From Dehalococcoidia bacterium (lineage in GTDB: Bacteria > Chloroflexota > Dehalococcoidia > Lucifugimonadales > Lucifugimonadaceae), in assembly GCA_029940375.1 (NCBI GenBank), contig JAPYUX010000001.1, forward strand, positions 414,039 through 478,038: DNA of 64,000 bases. Direction: 5' to 3'. Both the position numbers and the translations under genes were made by a program. Under the pieces are notes generated by a model. That model saw only the letters and a program-made list of their open reading frames with translations, was not told the origin of the DNA and did no database searches. Shown here in pieces: positions 9,094 to 18,423 of the stretch (within the stretch, counting starts at the first letter, position 1; the number at the start of each line of letters is the position of its first letter).

Positions 9094-10795
9094 TAAACAT
9101 GTAAATGTATTTATAAAAAAAATTGTTAGTTATGGAATTAAAGATATAGTAATTAGTCCGGGATCACGTTCTACTCCATTAGTTTCTAACTTACTAAAAA
9201 ATAAGAATTATTTTAATTTGAAAATGATCCTAGATGAAAGATCTGCCGCATTTTTTTCTCTTGGAGTCTCTAAAATAACAAAAACACCAACTATTATTAT
9301 CTGTACTTCAGGTACCGCTCCTTTAAATTATTTACCTGCTGTAGCAGAAGCTTATCATAGTAGGGTACCACTTATAGTAATAACTGCAGATAGACCTATG
9401 ATTTATCGAAACTCCGGTTCAAATCAAACATTAAATCAAACAAACATCTTCAATTCTAGTATTAAGTGGTTTTATGATATCCCTGTCAAAGATGATACTG
9501 AAAATTCGGTACATATAGAAAATATATTTGATAAAGCAATAATTCAAGCTATTTCAAATCCTTATGGTCCTGTTCACATAAATTGGCAATTTACGGAACC
9601 TTTAAGTGATGGAGAAAACGTAAAAATAGAAAAAACATTAAAGATCAAAAACTTGACTAAAGAATTTATTTTAGAAAACACCTCTAAAATAAATGAATTC
9701 TTGAATTTAGTATTAAACAAAAAAGGGATATTACTTGCTGGTCCTGAAATCGATAAACCCAATGAAATTATAAAATTAGCTAATTTTTTAAACTGGCCTA
9801 TAATTGCAGATCCTCTTTCAAATGTTAGAAACTATAAGTTTTACGACAAAGCAACGATAATCGATACTGCAGATATTTTATCTCGATCATCAAAACTATT
9901 AAAAGAAAAAATAGAAACAGTAATACACGTAGGAGCACCTCCCGTATCAAAATTTATAATAAATAAATTAAGAAATATAGAAAATCATATATTCTTTGAA
10001 AAATCTATTGATGTATTACAAGAATTTTTCCCGATAACTTTACATATTCGGACAAATATTGAGCAATTTATTAAAGATGCCAAAAAGTCAGAATTATATA
10101 AACCAACAGAATTAGATGACAAATGGAGATTATCTTTACAGTATCTAAATTCCATAGCAAGAATAGAAATAAATAATTATTTTTTAAAAAATTTAAAGGA
10201 ATTGGAGATAAAGAAAAATTTGATCAATATATTAACTGATAATAATATTTTAGTTGTTGGAAATTCTTTATCAGTCAGATTACTGGATATAATCCTCACA
10301 GATTCAAAGATAAATTATATTTATGGTAATAGAGGATTATCAGGTATCGATGGCAATATAGCAATAGCAAGTGGTATAAGTTCTGTAACTGACTTAAGAG
10401 TAGTTTTAGATATTGGAGATTTGGCGTTTTTACATGATTCAAATAGTATTTTGACTGCAAGAAATCATGCAAAAAATCTCACTATTTTAGTAAATAATAA
10501 TTATGGGGGTCAAGTTTTTTCATTATTACCTCAAGCAAAGAATTTAGAAAATATATTTGATGAATGGTTTATAAGTGAACAAAAAAACATTTCTATAGAA
10601 AATTTAGCAAAAAGTTATGGATGTAAATATTATCTATCAAAAAACATAGAAGATTTCAAAAATATTTTTGATGATTCAAAAAATATAGAAGGAGTCAAAA
10701 TTATAGAAGTTAAATATCCTAAACATCAGTATTCTAACCTTTCAAATATTTATATGAATTTAGTAAAAAAAATAGAGGATAAGATTTATGAATAA
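9080..10795 (+). CDS. menD: SEPHCHC synthase (MenD)
   Basis: Thiamine-diphosphate enzyme that adds the succinic semialdehyde unit from 2-oxoglutarate to isochorismate. The 571-residue length is typical. The N-terminal ThDP domain shows SPGSRSTPL, DERSAAFFSLG, CTSGTAPLN and YHSRVPLIVITADRP, as in other MenD proteins. The C-terminal domain has GNRGLSGIDGN, GDLAFLHD and VNNNYGGQVFS. It overlaps menF upstream and menH downstream by 14 and 8 bp, so the three are probably translationally coupled. Confidence 0.95.
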   Translation: MLLHDKHVNVFIKKIVSYGIKDIVISPGSRSTPLVSNLLKNKNYFNLKMILDERSAAFFSLGVSKITKTPTIIICTSGTAPLNYLPAVAEAYHSRVPLIVITADRPMIYRNSGSNQTLNQTNIFNSSIKWFYDIPVKDDTENSVHIENIFDKAIIQAISNPYGPVHINWQFTEPLSDGENVKIEKTLKIKNLTKEFILENTSKINEFLNLVLNKKGILLAGPEIDKPNEIIKLANFLNWPIIADPLSNVRNYKFYDKATIIDTADILSRSSKLLKEKIETVIHVGAPPVSKFIINKLRNIENHIFFEKSIDVLQEFFPITLHIRTNIEQFIKDAKKSELYKPTELDDKWRLSLQYLNSIARIEINNYFLKNLKELEIKKNLINILTDNNILVVGNSLSVRLLDIILTDSKINYIYGNRGLSGIDGNIAIASGISSVTDLRVVLDIGDLAFLHDSNSILTARNHAKNLTILVNNNYGGQVFSLLPQAKNLENIFDEWFISEQKNISIENLAKSYGCKYYLSKNIEDFKNIFDDSKNIEGVKIIEVKYPKHQYSNLSNIYMNLVKKIEDKIYE

Positions 10796-11579
10796 TAAAT
10801 TATTCTATAAAAAAGACGGAACTGGTATACCTTTGATACTTATTCACGGATTTACAGGAAGTCATGAATCATTTGAAACTTCCGTGAGATATCTAAGACA
10901 ATATTTCAAAGTAATAACTATAGATATGATAGGCCATGGCAAATCCTTTGATAAAAATCCTAATAATTACACTTTTGAAAGATCTGTGCAATTAATTAAA
11001 GATATTTTAATTGAATTAAATATACAAAAAACAAATTTACTTGGTTATTCACTTGGAGGAAGATTAGCACTACATTTTGCAATCAATTCATCTATGTTAA
11101 TCAATAAATTAATTTTATGTAGCACTTCTCCAGGAATTAAAGATAAATCTAAGAGAAGAGATAGGCAAAATTCAGATTCATATTTAGTAAATTTATTATT
11201 AGATCAAGGGATTGGAGGATTTGTTAATTATTGGGAGTCATTATCTATATGGGAGCCTGAGAAAAAACTATCTAATAAAATCAAAAAAAACATGAGGAAA
11301 ATACGTCTAAATCAAAAACCTTTAGGGTTGATAAATAGTCTTAATTCTCAAGGTCAAGGAATACAAAAATTTATATTGAAAAATCTAACAAAAATACAAA
11401 ATAAGACTTTGATATTTGCAGGGGAAAAAGATGAGAAATATATTAAAAATAGTTATGAAATACAAAAAAATATTAAAGATTCAAAAGTACAAATAGTTCC
11501 TAATTCAGGCCATAATTTAATACTTGAAAATCCAATATATATTGCAACAAAAACAAAAGATTTTATATTAAAGGAGTAA
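10788..11579 (+). CDS. menH: SHCHC synthase, alpha/beta hydrolase (MenH)
   Basis: Alpha/beta-hydrolase of 263 residues that eliminates pyruvate from SEPHCHC. Visible elements are the oxyanion-hole [20 protein letters not shown], the nucleophile elbow GYSLGG (Ser near residue 87), the acid region FAGEKDEKY and the catalytic His in [11 protein letters not shown]. Many hydrolases share these motifs; the assignment to MenH rests largely on its place between menD and menB. It ends 2 bp before menB, with AGGAG just ahead of that start. Confidence 0.88.
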   Translation: MNNKLFYKKDGTGIPLILIHGFTGSHESFETSVRYLRQYFKVITIDMIGHGKSFDKNPNNYTFERSVQLIKDILIELNIQKTNLLGYSLGGRLALHFAINSSMLINKLILCSTSPGIKDKSKRRDRQNSDSYLVNLLLDQGIGGFVNYWESLSIWEPEKKLSNKIKKNMRKIRLNQKPLGLINSLNSQGQGIQKFILKNLTKIQNKTLIFAGEKDEKYIKNSYEIQKNIKDSKVQIVPNSGHNLILENPIYIATKTKDFILKE

Positions 11580-11581
11580 TC

Positions 11582-12409
11582 ATGAAAATCAAATGGAAAT
11601 CTTTAGCTAATTTTGAGGATATTTTATATGAATATCATAAGGGAATAGCAAAAATAACTATAAACAGACCCGAAGTAAGGAATGCTTTCCGACCCAAAAC
11701 TATTGCAGAATTGCAAAAAGCATTTACATCTTGTGCAGAGGATCCCAATATAGGAGTAGTTCTATTCAGAGGCGCAGGGAATAAAGCCTTTTGTTCTGGG
11801 GGGGATCAAAAAGTTAGAGGACATGGGGGGTATAATGATTCAGAAGGGAATCCTTCTCTAAATGTTTTGCCATTGCAGAGATTTATAAGATATATGCCAA
11901 AACCCGTAATAGCTCTTGTAGGAGGATACGCTATTGGTGGGGGACATGTATTACATGTTATTTGTGATTTAACAATTGCATCTAATAATGCAGTTTTTGG
12001 ACAAACTGGACCGAGGGTAGGATCATTTGATGCAGGTTTTGGAGTATCAGAATTAACGCGTTTGGTAGGAGTAAAAAAGGCAAAAGAATTCTGGTTTTTG
12101 TGCGAACAATATAATGCTGAACAAGCGCTATCAATGGGTTTGATAAACAAAATAGTTGAATATAAAGATTTAGAAAATGAAGGTGTGGTATGGGCAAAAA
12201 AAATTCTTCAACATAGCCCTACAGCAATAAGGTTTTTAAAAAATAGTTTTATTGCAGAGTCAGATGGTCTAGCAGGTTTACAAAACCTTGCAGGAGACAT
12301 AACGATGATGTATTACATGACGGAAGAAGCTAAGGAGGGTAGAAATGCCTTCCTAGAAAAAAGAAACCCTGAATTTAATAAGTTTCAAAGAACCCCTTTT
12401 CATGGATAA
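11582..12409 (+). CDS. menB: 1,4-dihydroxy-2-naphthoyl-CoA synthase
   Basis: Crotonase-fold enzyme that closes the naphthoquinone ring from o-succinylbenzoyl-CoA. The 275-residue length fits. Diagnostic segments are [22 protein letters not shown] (MenB-specific), [12 protein letters not shown], the oxyanion and acid region [13 protein letters not shown], and the C-terminal [12 protein letters not shown], which reaches the neighbouring subunit. A clear AGGAG ribosome site precedes the ATG. The gene overlaps menA by 8 bp. Confidence 0.96.
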   Translation: MKIKWKSLANFEDILYEYHKGIAKITINRPEVRNAFRPKTIAELQKAFTSCAEDPNIGVVLFRGAGNKAFCSGGDQKVRGHGGYNDSEGNPSLNVLPLQRFIRYMPKPVIALVGGYAIGGGHVLHVICDLTIASNNAVFGQTGPRVGSFDAGFGVSELTRLVGVKKAKEFWFLCEQYNAEQALSMGLINKIVEYKDLENEGVVWAKKILQHSPTAIRFLKNSFIAESDGLAGLQNLAGDITMMYYMTEEAKEGRNAFLEKRNPEFNKFQRTPFHG

Positions 12410-13388
12410 AAGTTCTAAAAGAGAAACATATATTCAAACGATACGCATAAAAACTTTACCTGCAGTTTTGGGGCCTATAATAATTGCAATTGCAATTGCA
12501 ATTAATGCTAATCGATTTGAATTGTTAACTTCTGTTTTAGTCTTACTTATCGGAATTTGCTTGCAGATTTTAGTTAATTTGTTTAATGATTTAGGTGATT
12601 ATGAAAAAGGAGTTGATAATGAAAAGCGTTTAGGTCCTGAAAGATCTCTGCAATCAGGCAAAATTTCAAAAAAAGAAATGAGAAAATTAATTGCATTTGT
12701 AATTCTAATAACTTTAATTTTAGGATTTATAGCATTTTTAAATTCAGGAATTACAGTTATATTTTTAGGAATTTCTTTAATCCTAATAGCTTATCTTTAT
12801 ACTTCAGGTCCTTTCCCTTATGGATATAAAGGGTTAGGAGAAATTATGGTAATCTTGATTTTCGGACCAGTAACAATATTAGGTGCGCTATTTTTATTTG
12901 ACATTGAATATAATCTAATCATTTTATTAATATCAATAATTTGTGGTTTGTCGACCAGTACTATTATTTTAACAAATAATATTAGAGATTTAGAAAACGA
13001 TTACAAACATAATAAAATAACTTTGGCAGTGAAATTAGGTGAAAAAAAATCACGTATTTTATATATTCTAACTATATCTTTAATTAGTCTTTTGTTATTA
13101 ATCGCATCGATGGAAAACTTCAACAACATAATTCTTTCATTTTTTGTATGGATCACATTTCCTATTGGTGACTTTGGAATAAAAAGATTCTCTTTTAAAA
13201 TAAATTTCTCTAGATTTGGAAGAGATTTAAATCATACACTTTACAGAACAGCTTTGAGTCATCTATTACTTTGCATTTCGTTAGCTATATCTATAACATA
13301 TCCGAGTGTTATTATAGCTTCTTTCTTTCTAGTTATTATAAATTTATCTTACATTACTATAAATAAATTCAGACAATGGAAAAATTAG
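12402..13388 (+). CDS. menA: 1,4-dihydroxy-2-naphthoate polyprenyltransferase
   Basis: UbiA-family integral membrane prenyltransferase of 328 residues with about eight or nine hydrophobic helices. The first Asp-rich motif is [16 protein letters not shown]. The conserved [12 protein letters not shown] follows, and the second Asp-rich loop is [14 protein letters not shown]. It attaches the isoprenoid tail to DHNA, giving demethylmenaquinone. It overlaps menC by 13 bp. The usual preceding DHNA-CoA thioesterase gene is not in this operon. Confidence 0.93.
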   Translation: MDKSSKRETYIQTIRIKTLPAVLGPIIIAIAIAINANRFELLTSVLVLLIGICLQILVNLFNDLGDYEKGVDNEKRLGPERSLQSGKISKKEMRKLIAFVILITLILGFIAFLNSGITVIFLGISLILIAYLYTSGPFPYGYKGLGEIMVILIFGPVTILGALFLFDIEYNLIILLISIICGLSTSTIILTNNIRDLENDYKHNKITLAVKLGEKKSRILYILTISLISLLLLIASMENFNNIILSFFVWITFPIGDFGIKRFSFKINFSRFGRDLNHTLYRTALSHLLLCISLAISITYPSVIIASFFLVIINLSYITINKFRQWKN

Positions 13389-14380
13389 AAATATCAAAAT
13401 ACAAGATTCCCTTAGAAAGTGATTTTATAAACTCATCGCATTCCTATAAATATATAGATGCAATAATTGTAAGAAATAATAAAGGAATGGATATTAATTA
13501 TTATGAAATCAGTCCTCTGGTTGGATTTAGTATCGAGACTATTGAAATGATTTATGATTATTTAAGTGACAGAAGAAACAAAAATATATTTGATTATCCC
13601 TCAATAAGTTATGGTCTTGAATCATTAAAGTTAAGTAAAAGAAAATTAATAAGTGCCAAAACTGCAATATCTATTCCTGTAACACCTAATTTATCGGAAA
13701 AAATTTCAGAATACTATTTAAAAGGATTTAGAAATTTCAAAATTAAAATTTCAAAAAGAAATTTAAAAATCGCTTCAGAAATAATCAATGATTTATCAAA
13801 AAAAAATAAAAAGATATTGTTTAGATTGGATTGCAATGGTGATTTCAACTTTAATGAGTCAGTGGTTCTATTGAAAAGATTTGAAAGCAAAAAAATAGAA
13901 TTTATAGAAGATTTGCACAAAACAATTTCTGAAAAAAACTTATCAATTATCAAAAAATATGATTATAAAACTTGCATTGATCTTAACAAATCCAACATAA
14001 ATATAACAAAGCAACTTATAAGAAAAAAACTAGTCGATTATATAGCTATAAAACCTAAGTTGATTGGTAAAGAAGATGAAATAATTGAATTTATAGAGTT
14101 AGCAAAAAAATATAAAACTAAAGTTTACATAAGCTCTGCTTTTGAAACTCCCATAGGGTTATACAAAAGCATTCTTTTATCAAAAAAGGTGGACAAAATA
14201 TATAAAACACCTATTGTACACGGGTTAAGTACTTCGCTTTATCTAAATAAATCAATTACTAAAGCAATAGAATTAGATTCCGGAAAAATAAAGCTTCGTT
14301 ATGGGTTTTTTTCAATCAATGATCTGAAACCATTCATGACTAAAGAGTGGATAGAAATACAAAATACAAAAATTATATAA
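13376..14380 (+). CDS. menC: o-Succinylbenzoate synthase (MenC)
   Basis: Enolase-superfamily dehydratase, 334 residues. The catalytic Lys pair region FKIKISKRN, metal ligands in FRLDCNGDFN, FIEDLH and CIDLNKSN, and the second Lys in AIKPKLIG all appear in the expected order, followed by SSAFETPIG. The sequence is strongly divergent and Lys/Ile-rich, so identification relies on these residues together with its men-operon position. It makes o-succinylbenzoate from SHCHC for the following ligase. Confidence 0.9.
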   Translation: MEKLEISKYKIPLESDFINSSHSYKYIDAIIVRNNKGMDINYYEISPLVGFSIETIEMIYDYLSDRRNKNIFDYPSISYGLESLKLSKRKLISAKTAISIPVTPNLSEKISEYYLKGFRNFKIKISKRNLKIASEIINDLSKKNKKILFRLDCNGDFNFNESVVLLKRFESKKIEFIEDLHKTISEKNLSIIKKYDYKTCIDLNKSNINITKQLIRKKLVDYIAIKPKLIGKEDEIIEFIELAKKYKTKVYISSAFETPIGLYKSILLSKKVDKIYKTPIVHGLSTSLYLNKSITKAIELDSGKIKLRYGFFSINDLKPFMTKEWIEIQNTKII

Positions 14381-14382
14381 TT

Positions 14383-15792
14383 ATGAATTCTTGGATTGAA
14401 AAAAATATTCAAATTGACAATGACCGTATTGCAATAAAAACATTTAATAAATCATATACTTTCAATGATTTACATAAAATAATTATTTCTTTTATTGATA
14501 ATTTAAAAACAATAATTAAGCCTAACGAACCTGTAGGTTTTTTATCAGAAGATATTAGTGAATATGCCATTTTTATGAATGCTGTGCCCATGGCTAAAGG
14601 AATATTTGTCCCATTAAATCCATATACAACAAAAGATGAACTTTCAAAACGATTAACTCAAATAAACTGTAAAAAAATTATATTTACAAAAAAAATCAAT
14701 TTGATTGATAAATTAAATAATAATGAGTTTGACCTTATTCAAATAAAGAAATCGAGTTATTCAAAAAATATTAAATCATTCTGGCCTAAAAAAAATGACA
14801 TCCATAGTATTTTATTTACATCTGGAACTACAAGAATTCCGAAACCTGTTCAACTAAGTGTTAATAATATAGAGACAAATTGTTATATGTCTCAAAAAAA
14901 TCTAAAAGTCAGCAATGAAGACATATGGTTACTTTGTATGCCACCATTTCATGCGGGAGGTTTATCAATAATATTTAGAAGCATGATATTAGGTACTTCT
15001 TTCTATGTAGAAAATAATTTCAATAGTGAAAAGGTTGTTGAACTTATTATCAATGGCAAAGTTTCCATTATTTCTCTTGTTCCAACAATGTTACTCAAAG
15101 TATTAGATAGAATCGAATTATCAAAGCAAATTATACCTGATAAATTTAAATTTATTTTATGCGGAGGAGCTGCAGTATCTGAACACTTAATATCTAGAGC
15201 TAAAAAATTAGGAATTAAAGTATTACCTACATATGGGATGACAGAAACGTGTTCTCAAATTGCAACAACTTCGCCAGAAGATCATGATAGACCTAAGGGA
15301 TCTGTTGGAAAATCATTAAGTAATATTAATATAAAATTTGATAAAAACAATCAAATATTAGTAAGTGGGCCTACGGTGGCAAGGTATTTTGGAACAAAAA
15401 GAAGAAAAAAATGGTTAGAAACAGGTGATTTGGGTTATATCGATAAGTCAGGATATTTATATTTAATTGGTCGTTTTGATGAACAAATCATTTCTGGAGG
15501 TGAAAACATAAATCCAACTGAAATAGAAAGTGAAATAATTAAAATACCATATATAGATGAGGCAGTAATCTTTGGTATTAAAGATAATTATTGGGGTGAA
15601 AAAGTTGTACTTGCTATTTCTTCAAAGAAAAAAAATATTTCCCTGGAACACATAAACAAAAAATTAAAAAAATTAGATAGCTACAAATATCCTAAAAAAC
15701 TAATTGTTTTTTCTGATCCTTTGCCAAAAAATAATATTGGAAAAATTGATAAAAATAAATTAAAAATAAAGATTGCCAAATGCAAGGTTTAA
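14383..15792 (+). CDS. menE: o-Succinylbenzoate-CoA ligase (MenE)
   Basis: Adenylate-forming ligase activating o-succinylbenzoate with CoA. Motifs in order are the P-loop LFTSGTTRIPKP, PPFHAGG, YGMTETCSQ, ETGDLGYIDKSG, LIGRFDEQIISGGENI and the C-terminal catalytic Lys region KNNIGKIDKNKL. The ATG at 14383, 2 bp after the menC stop, gives 469 residues and the normal MenE N-terminus. An upstream in-frame GTG at 14347 would overlap menC by 34 bp and is less likely. The 3' end overlaps the rhomboid gene. Confidence 0.93.
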   Translation: MNSWIEKNIQIDNDRIAIKTFNKSYTFNDLHKIIISFIDNLKTIIKPNEPVGFLSEDISEYAIFMNAVPMAKGIFVPLNPYTTKDELSKRLTQINCKKIIFTKKINLIDKLNNNEFDLIQIKKSSYSKNIKSFWPKKNDIHSILFTSGTTRIPKPVQLSVNNIETNCYMSQKNLKVSNEDIWLLCMPPFHAGGLSIIFRSMILGTSFYVENNFNSEKVVELIINGKVSIISLVPTMLLKVLDRIELSKQIIPDKFKFILCGGAAVSEHLISRAKKLGIKVLPTYGMTETCSQIATTSPEDHDRPKGSVGKSLSNINIKFDKNNQILVSGPTVARYFGTKRRKKWLETGDLGYIDKSGYLYLIGRFDEQIISGGENINPTEIESEIIKIPYIDEAVIFGIKDNYWGEKVVLAISSKKKNISLEHINKKLKKLDSYKYPKKLIVFSDPLPKNNIGKIDKNKLKIKIAKCKV

Positions 15793-16598
15793 AAACTAAA
15801 TCTACATTCAAAACATATCCCATAACTTGGTTATTAATATCCATCAATATATTTATGTTCATTCTAGAAACTATTTTTGGAGGCTCCAATACTAAAAGTA
15901 CTCTTTGTTTACTAGGGGCCAATTGCGATATTTATATTTCTCAAGGTGAAATATGGCGATTCTTAACTGCAAATTTTATTCATATTGGTTTTATACATTT
16001 AATTTTGAATTTAGCAGGACTTTATATTTTCGGAACTATAACAGAAAAGGAATTTCTAAGATATAAATATATATTTATTTATCTTTTTGGAGGAATTTGT
16101 GCCAACTTATTTTCTTATTGGTCTGGATCTGGATTCTCTTCTGAACCAACCCTTATAAATTGTTTTGATGGGGGAATAGGATCAATTAGTGCAGGTGCAA
16201 GTGGTTCTATATTCAGTTTATTAGGTGCTTATGCTTCATATCTTATGGTAAATAAAAAAGTTCTAGGAAAACATGGAAAAGAATCTCTTCTATCTATTGG
16301 GATAATTGTATTCATAAATGTTGTTTATGGAGCTACTGCAGGAAACATAGATCATGTAGCACATATTTCAGGCCTAATCATTGGTTTTTTATTAGGCTGG
16401 ATGTTATCACCTGTTCGTCAATTAATAGTTTTACCAGAATCTTTAAATAATGAATCAATTATAATATCTATCTCAACAAAACTACCTTTAAAATATATTA
16501 TTGTAGTGCTTGTGCTATTGATTGTTTTGTTAAAAATGACCTATGATCAAAGAACAGATTATTTGGAAATTTTAATTAATATATGTAGGATTAACTAA
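15780..16598 (+). CDS. Rhomboid-family intramembrane serine protease
   Basis: Polytopic membrane protein of 272 residues. The rhomboid core shows WRFLTANFIHIGFIHLILN, the catalytic-Ser motif GASGSIF and the His of the dyad in HVAHISGLIIGFLLGW, with a further hydrophobic helix at the C-terminus. It overlaps menE by 13 bp and shares one base with the fur-like gene, so it belongs to the men transcription unit by position. No functional link to menaquinone is known to me. Confidence 0.88.
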   Translation: MQGLKTKSTFKTYPITWLLISINIFMFILETIFGGSNTKSTLCLLGANCDIYISQGEIWRFLTANFIHIGFIHLILNLAGLYIFGTITEKEFLRYKYIFIYLFGGICANLFSYWSGSGFSSEPTLINCFDGGIGSISAGASGSIFSLLGAYASYLMVNKKVLGKHGKESLLSIGIIVFINVVYGATAGNIDHVAHISGLIIGFLLGWMLSPVRQLIVLPESLNNESIIISISTKLPLKYIIVVLVLLIVLLKMTYDQRTDYLEILINICRIN

Positions 16599-17020
16599 TG
16601 GTCTATGATCAAATAGAAGTAGCAAATACTATCATAAATAAAATGAATTCTTCAGGTTATAGTGTGACCAATACTAGAAGACGAATAATAGCTGAGATCT
16701 TACGTAATCAAAAAATATTTACTTCAGAAGAGTTAACTAAAGCTTTACCTAACTTAGGACGAGCGACGATTTACAGAACTTTAAAGATATTAAATGAAAT
16801 TGGCTGTATTTGTAAATTAAATATATCAGAAGAAAACAATTTCTATACCATTTCATTATCAGATCATCATCACCATACAATATGTAAAAAATGTAATGAA
16901 ATTAAAGAAATAAATTTAATCAGTGTTGAAAAATCAATAAGACAATTAGACAAAAAAATTGATGGAGATATTATTTCTCACAATTTAGATATATTCATAA
17001 TTTGTACAAAATGTTCTTAA
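16598..17020 (+). CDS. Fur-family metal- or peroxide-responsive regulator
   Basis: A 140-residue Fur-superfamily repressor. The winged helix is at ~15-75 (SGYSVTNTRRRIIAEIL, LGRATIYRTLKIL). The dimer domain has the His cluster DHHHH at ~90, CKKC and the terminal CTKC, which together form the structural Zn(Cys)4 site. Fur, Zur and PerR cannot be separated from these residues alone. The start overlaps the rhomboid stop by one base (taATG), which indicates cotranslation at the end of the long men unit. Confidence 0.88.
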   Translation: MVYDQIEVANTIINKMNSSGYSVTNTRRRIIAEILRNQKIFTSEELTKALPNLGRATIYRTLKILNEIGCICKLNISEENNFYTISLSDHHHHTICKKCNEIKEINLISVEKSIRQLDKKIDGDIISHNLDIFIICTKCS

Positions 17021-17021
17021 A

Positions 17022-17525
17022 TTAGAAAAGGTTTTTACCATATTTCTCCATAAAAATCTTTGAAACATATAATAGTGAAATTGAAAATAATATAAATAAA
17101 ATCAAAGTATAGTCAATATTGTTTACAGATAAACCGATAGAAGTTCCAGCCGCAGGAATGTGTTCTGTATCAGTAATACTCATCAATAAAATACATAGGG
17201 TAAAAGAGAGTCCTGAAAACAAATGAAAATCTCTATCATATATTGTGATAAATAAATCTTGACTAAAAGATAAAAACAAAAAATGTAAAAATAAAAAAGT
17301 GATTATAGCTATAACATTACCCCCAAATAAACTTCTAAATCTATTCTGAGTGTTTCCAGGATGTAGAAATACCAAAGCAACACTTGAACCAATAGCGGCA
17401 TTTATTACATTATTTGAAAAAGCTTCTCCTAAGAGTATTATAAAAGTTATGGTTATACCCGCAAGTAAAGATTGTAAAAAATGATATCTCGTTATTGATA
17501 ATTTTATTTTTAAATTAAATGACAT
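17022..17525 (-). CDS. HPP-family integral membrane protein
   Basis: A 167-residue protein with four or five hydrophobic helices. The segments SSVALVFLHPGNTQNRFRS, FGGNVIA and TEHIPAAGTSIG match the HPP family in order (usually ...HPPAGAT). Some HPP proteins are implicated in nitrite transport in cyanobacteria and chloroplasts, but no substrate can be inferred here. The stop codon lies one base from that of the convergent Fur-family gene. The N-terminal Met is 14 bp past the 3' end of ssrA on the same strand, so readthrough transcription is possible. Confidence 0.75.
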   Translation of the reverse strand: MSFNLKIKLSITRYHFLQSLLAGITITFIILLGEAFSNNVINAAIGSSVALVFLHPGNTQNRFRSLFGGNVIAIITFLFLHFLFLSFSQDLFITIYDRDFHLFSGLSFTLCILLMSITDTEHIPAAGTSIGLSVNNIDYTLILFILFSISLLYVSKIFMEKYGKNLF

Positions 17526-17539
17526 TATATTAATATTTA

Positions 17540-17892
17540 TGGTGGAGACGGGGAGGAGTTGAACCCCCCGTCCAAGAAATTTACTCTCTAAGCGTCTACA
17601 GGTTTAGTCGACAAATGATTTTCGTCAATAAAGGAGTCATCGACAAACCAACTATAATTGCTTAGCTAGAAACTTATTTGCAAGATTATACTAGCAATAA
17701 TCTTACTCAGCTTAGGTATAACGTCGCCCCTTAATACCACCCTAAGCAAAGATATTAAGGAACGTCACTGACTTATATTAAGCAGCGAGAGCGTATTTTT
17801 GATCGCCAATCATAATTTTGCCATTTCATACGTGGTATGGCAACACGACCTGCAACCTAAAGATCAATTCCCTGTCGAACCCACTCGTCCCC
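17540..17892 (-). ncRNA. ssrA: tmRNA
   Basis: One-piece tmRNA of 353 nt. The minus strand begins GGGGACGAGTGGGTTCGACAG and ends in the T-arm GGTTCAACTCC and CGTCTCCACCA, with CCA encoded; the two ends form the alanyl-tRNA-like acceptor. The tag frame (17778-17822) starts at a GGC resume codon and encodes GKIMIGDQKYALAA followed by TAA. Alanine-rich YALAA ends are the normal protease signal. A Gly resume codon is unusual in most phyla but is known from Chloroflexota tags. Pseudoknot-forming stretches flank the tag. smpB is the next gene upstream on the same strand. Confidence 0.97.
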
Positions 17893-17907
17893 ATTCATAT
17901 TATTAAG

Positions 17908-17935
17908 ATTATCATATAAATTGATAAATTTTCAA
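17908..17935 (-). promoter_or_regulatory. Probable ssrA promoter
   Basis: On the minus strand TTGAAA (17930-17935) and GATAAT (17908-17913) are separated by 16 bp, close to the sigma70 consensus. The tmRNA 5' end at 17892 lies 16 bp past the -10 box, consistent with a short leader removed by RNase P. The promoter lies in the 83-bp gap after smpB, so ssrA need not depend on ctpA-smpB transcription. Confidence 0.55.
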
Positions 17936-17975
17936 AATTAAATGCACTCACAGGATTCTCATAAAAATGACATTA

Positions 17976-18422
17976 TTAATTCTTTTGCCTTAATCTTCTA
18001 GCAATCTCTCGATTAGAATCTCTTTCCTTAATAGTAGCTCTTTTGTCATATTTCTTTTTTCCTCTTGCTAATGCAATTTCAACTTTGATTAAGTTTTTCT
18101 TTAAATATATTGAAAGAGGGATTATAGTTAAACCTTGTTGGTTTTTAGCTCCTCTTAATTTGTCTATTTGGTTTTTATGAAGCAATAGTTTTCTATCGCG
18201 TATTGGATCGTATTGTTCAGGTGATGAGTCGAATTTATATTCTGCAATGTGGCAACCTATTAGCCAAGCTTCTCCTTTATTGATTAAAATTCGTGATTCT
18301 GCGATTGATAAATTGCTATTACGAATAGATTTGATTTCAGGGCCTTGTAAAACTATCCCAGCTTCAAATTTATCAATAATTTCATAATTATAAAAAGCTT
18401 TTCTATTACTAGCGAATTTCAT
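17976..18422 (-). CDS. smpB: SsrA-binding protein SmpB
   Basis: Trans-translation partner of tmRNA, 148 residues. It has the OB-fold elements FEAGIVLQGPEIKSIR and GEAWLIGCHIAEYK, the RKLLLHKNQIDKL segment, and the basic C-terminal tail (GKKKYDKRATIKERDSNREI), which folds in the mRNA channel. It starts one base after the ctpA stop and precedes ssrA, so protein and RNA partners are encoded together. Confidence 0.97.
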   Translation of the reverse strand: MKFASNRKAFYNYEIIDKFEAGIVLQGPEIKSIRNSNLSIAESRILINKGEAWLIGCHIAEYKFDSSPEQYDPIRDRKLLLHKNQIDKLRGAKNQQGLTIIPLSIYLKKNLIKVEIALARGKKKYDKRATIKERDSNREIARRLRQKN

Positions 18423-18423
18423 A

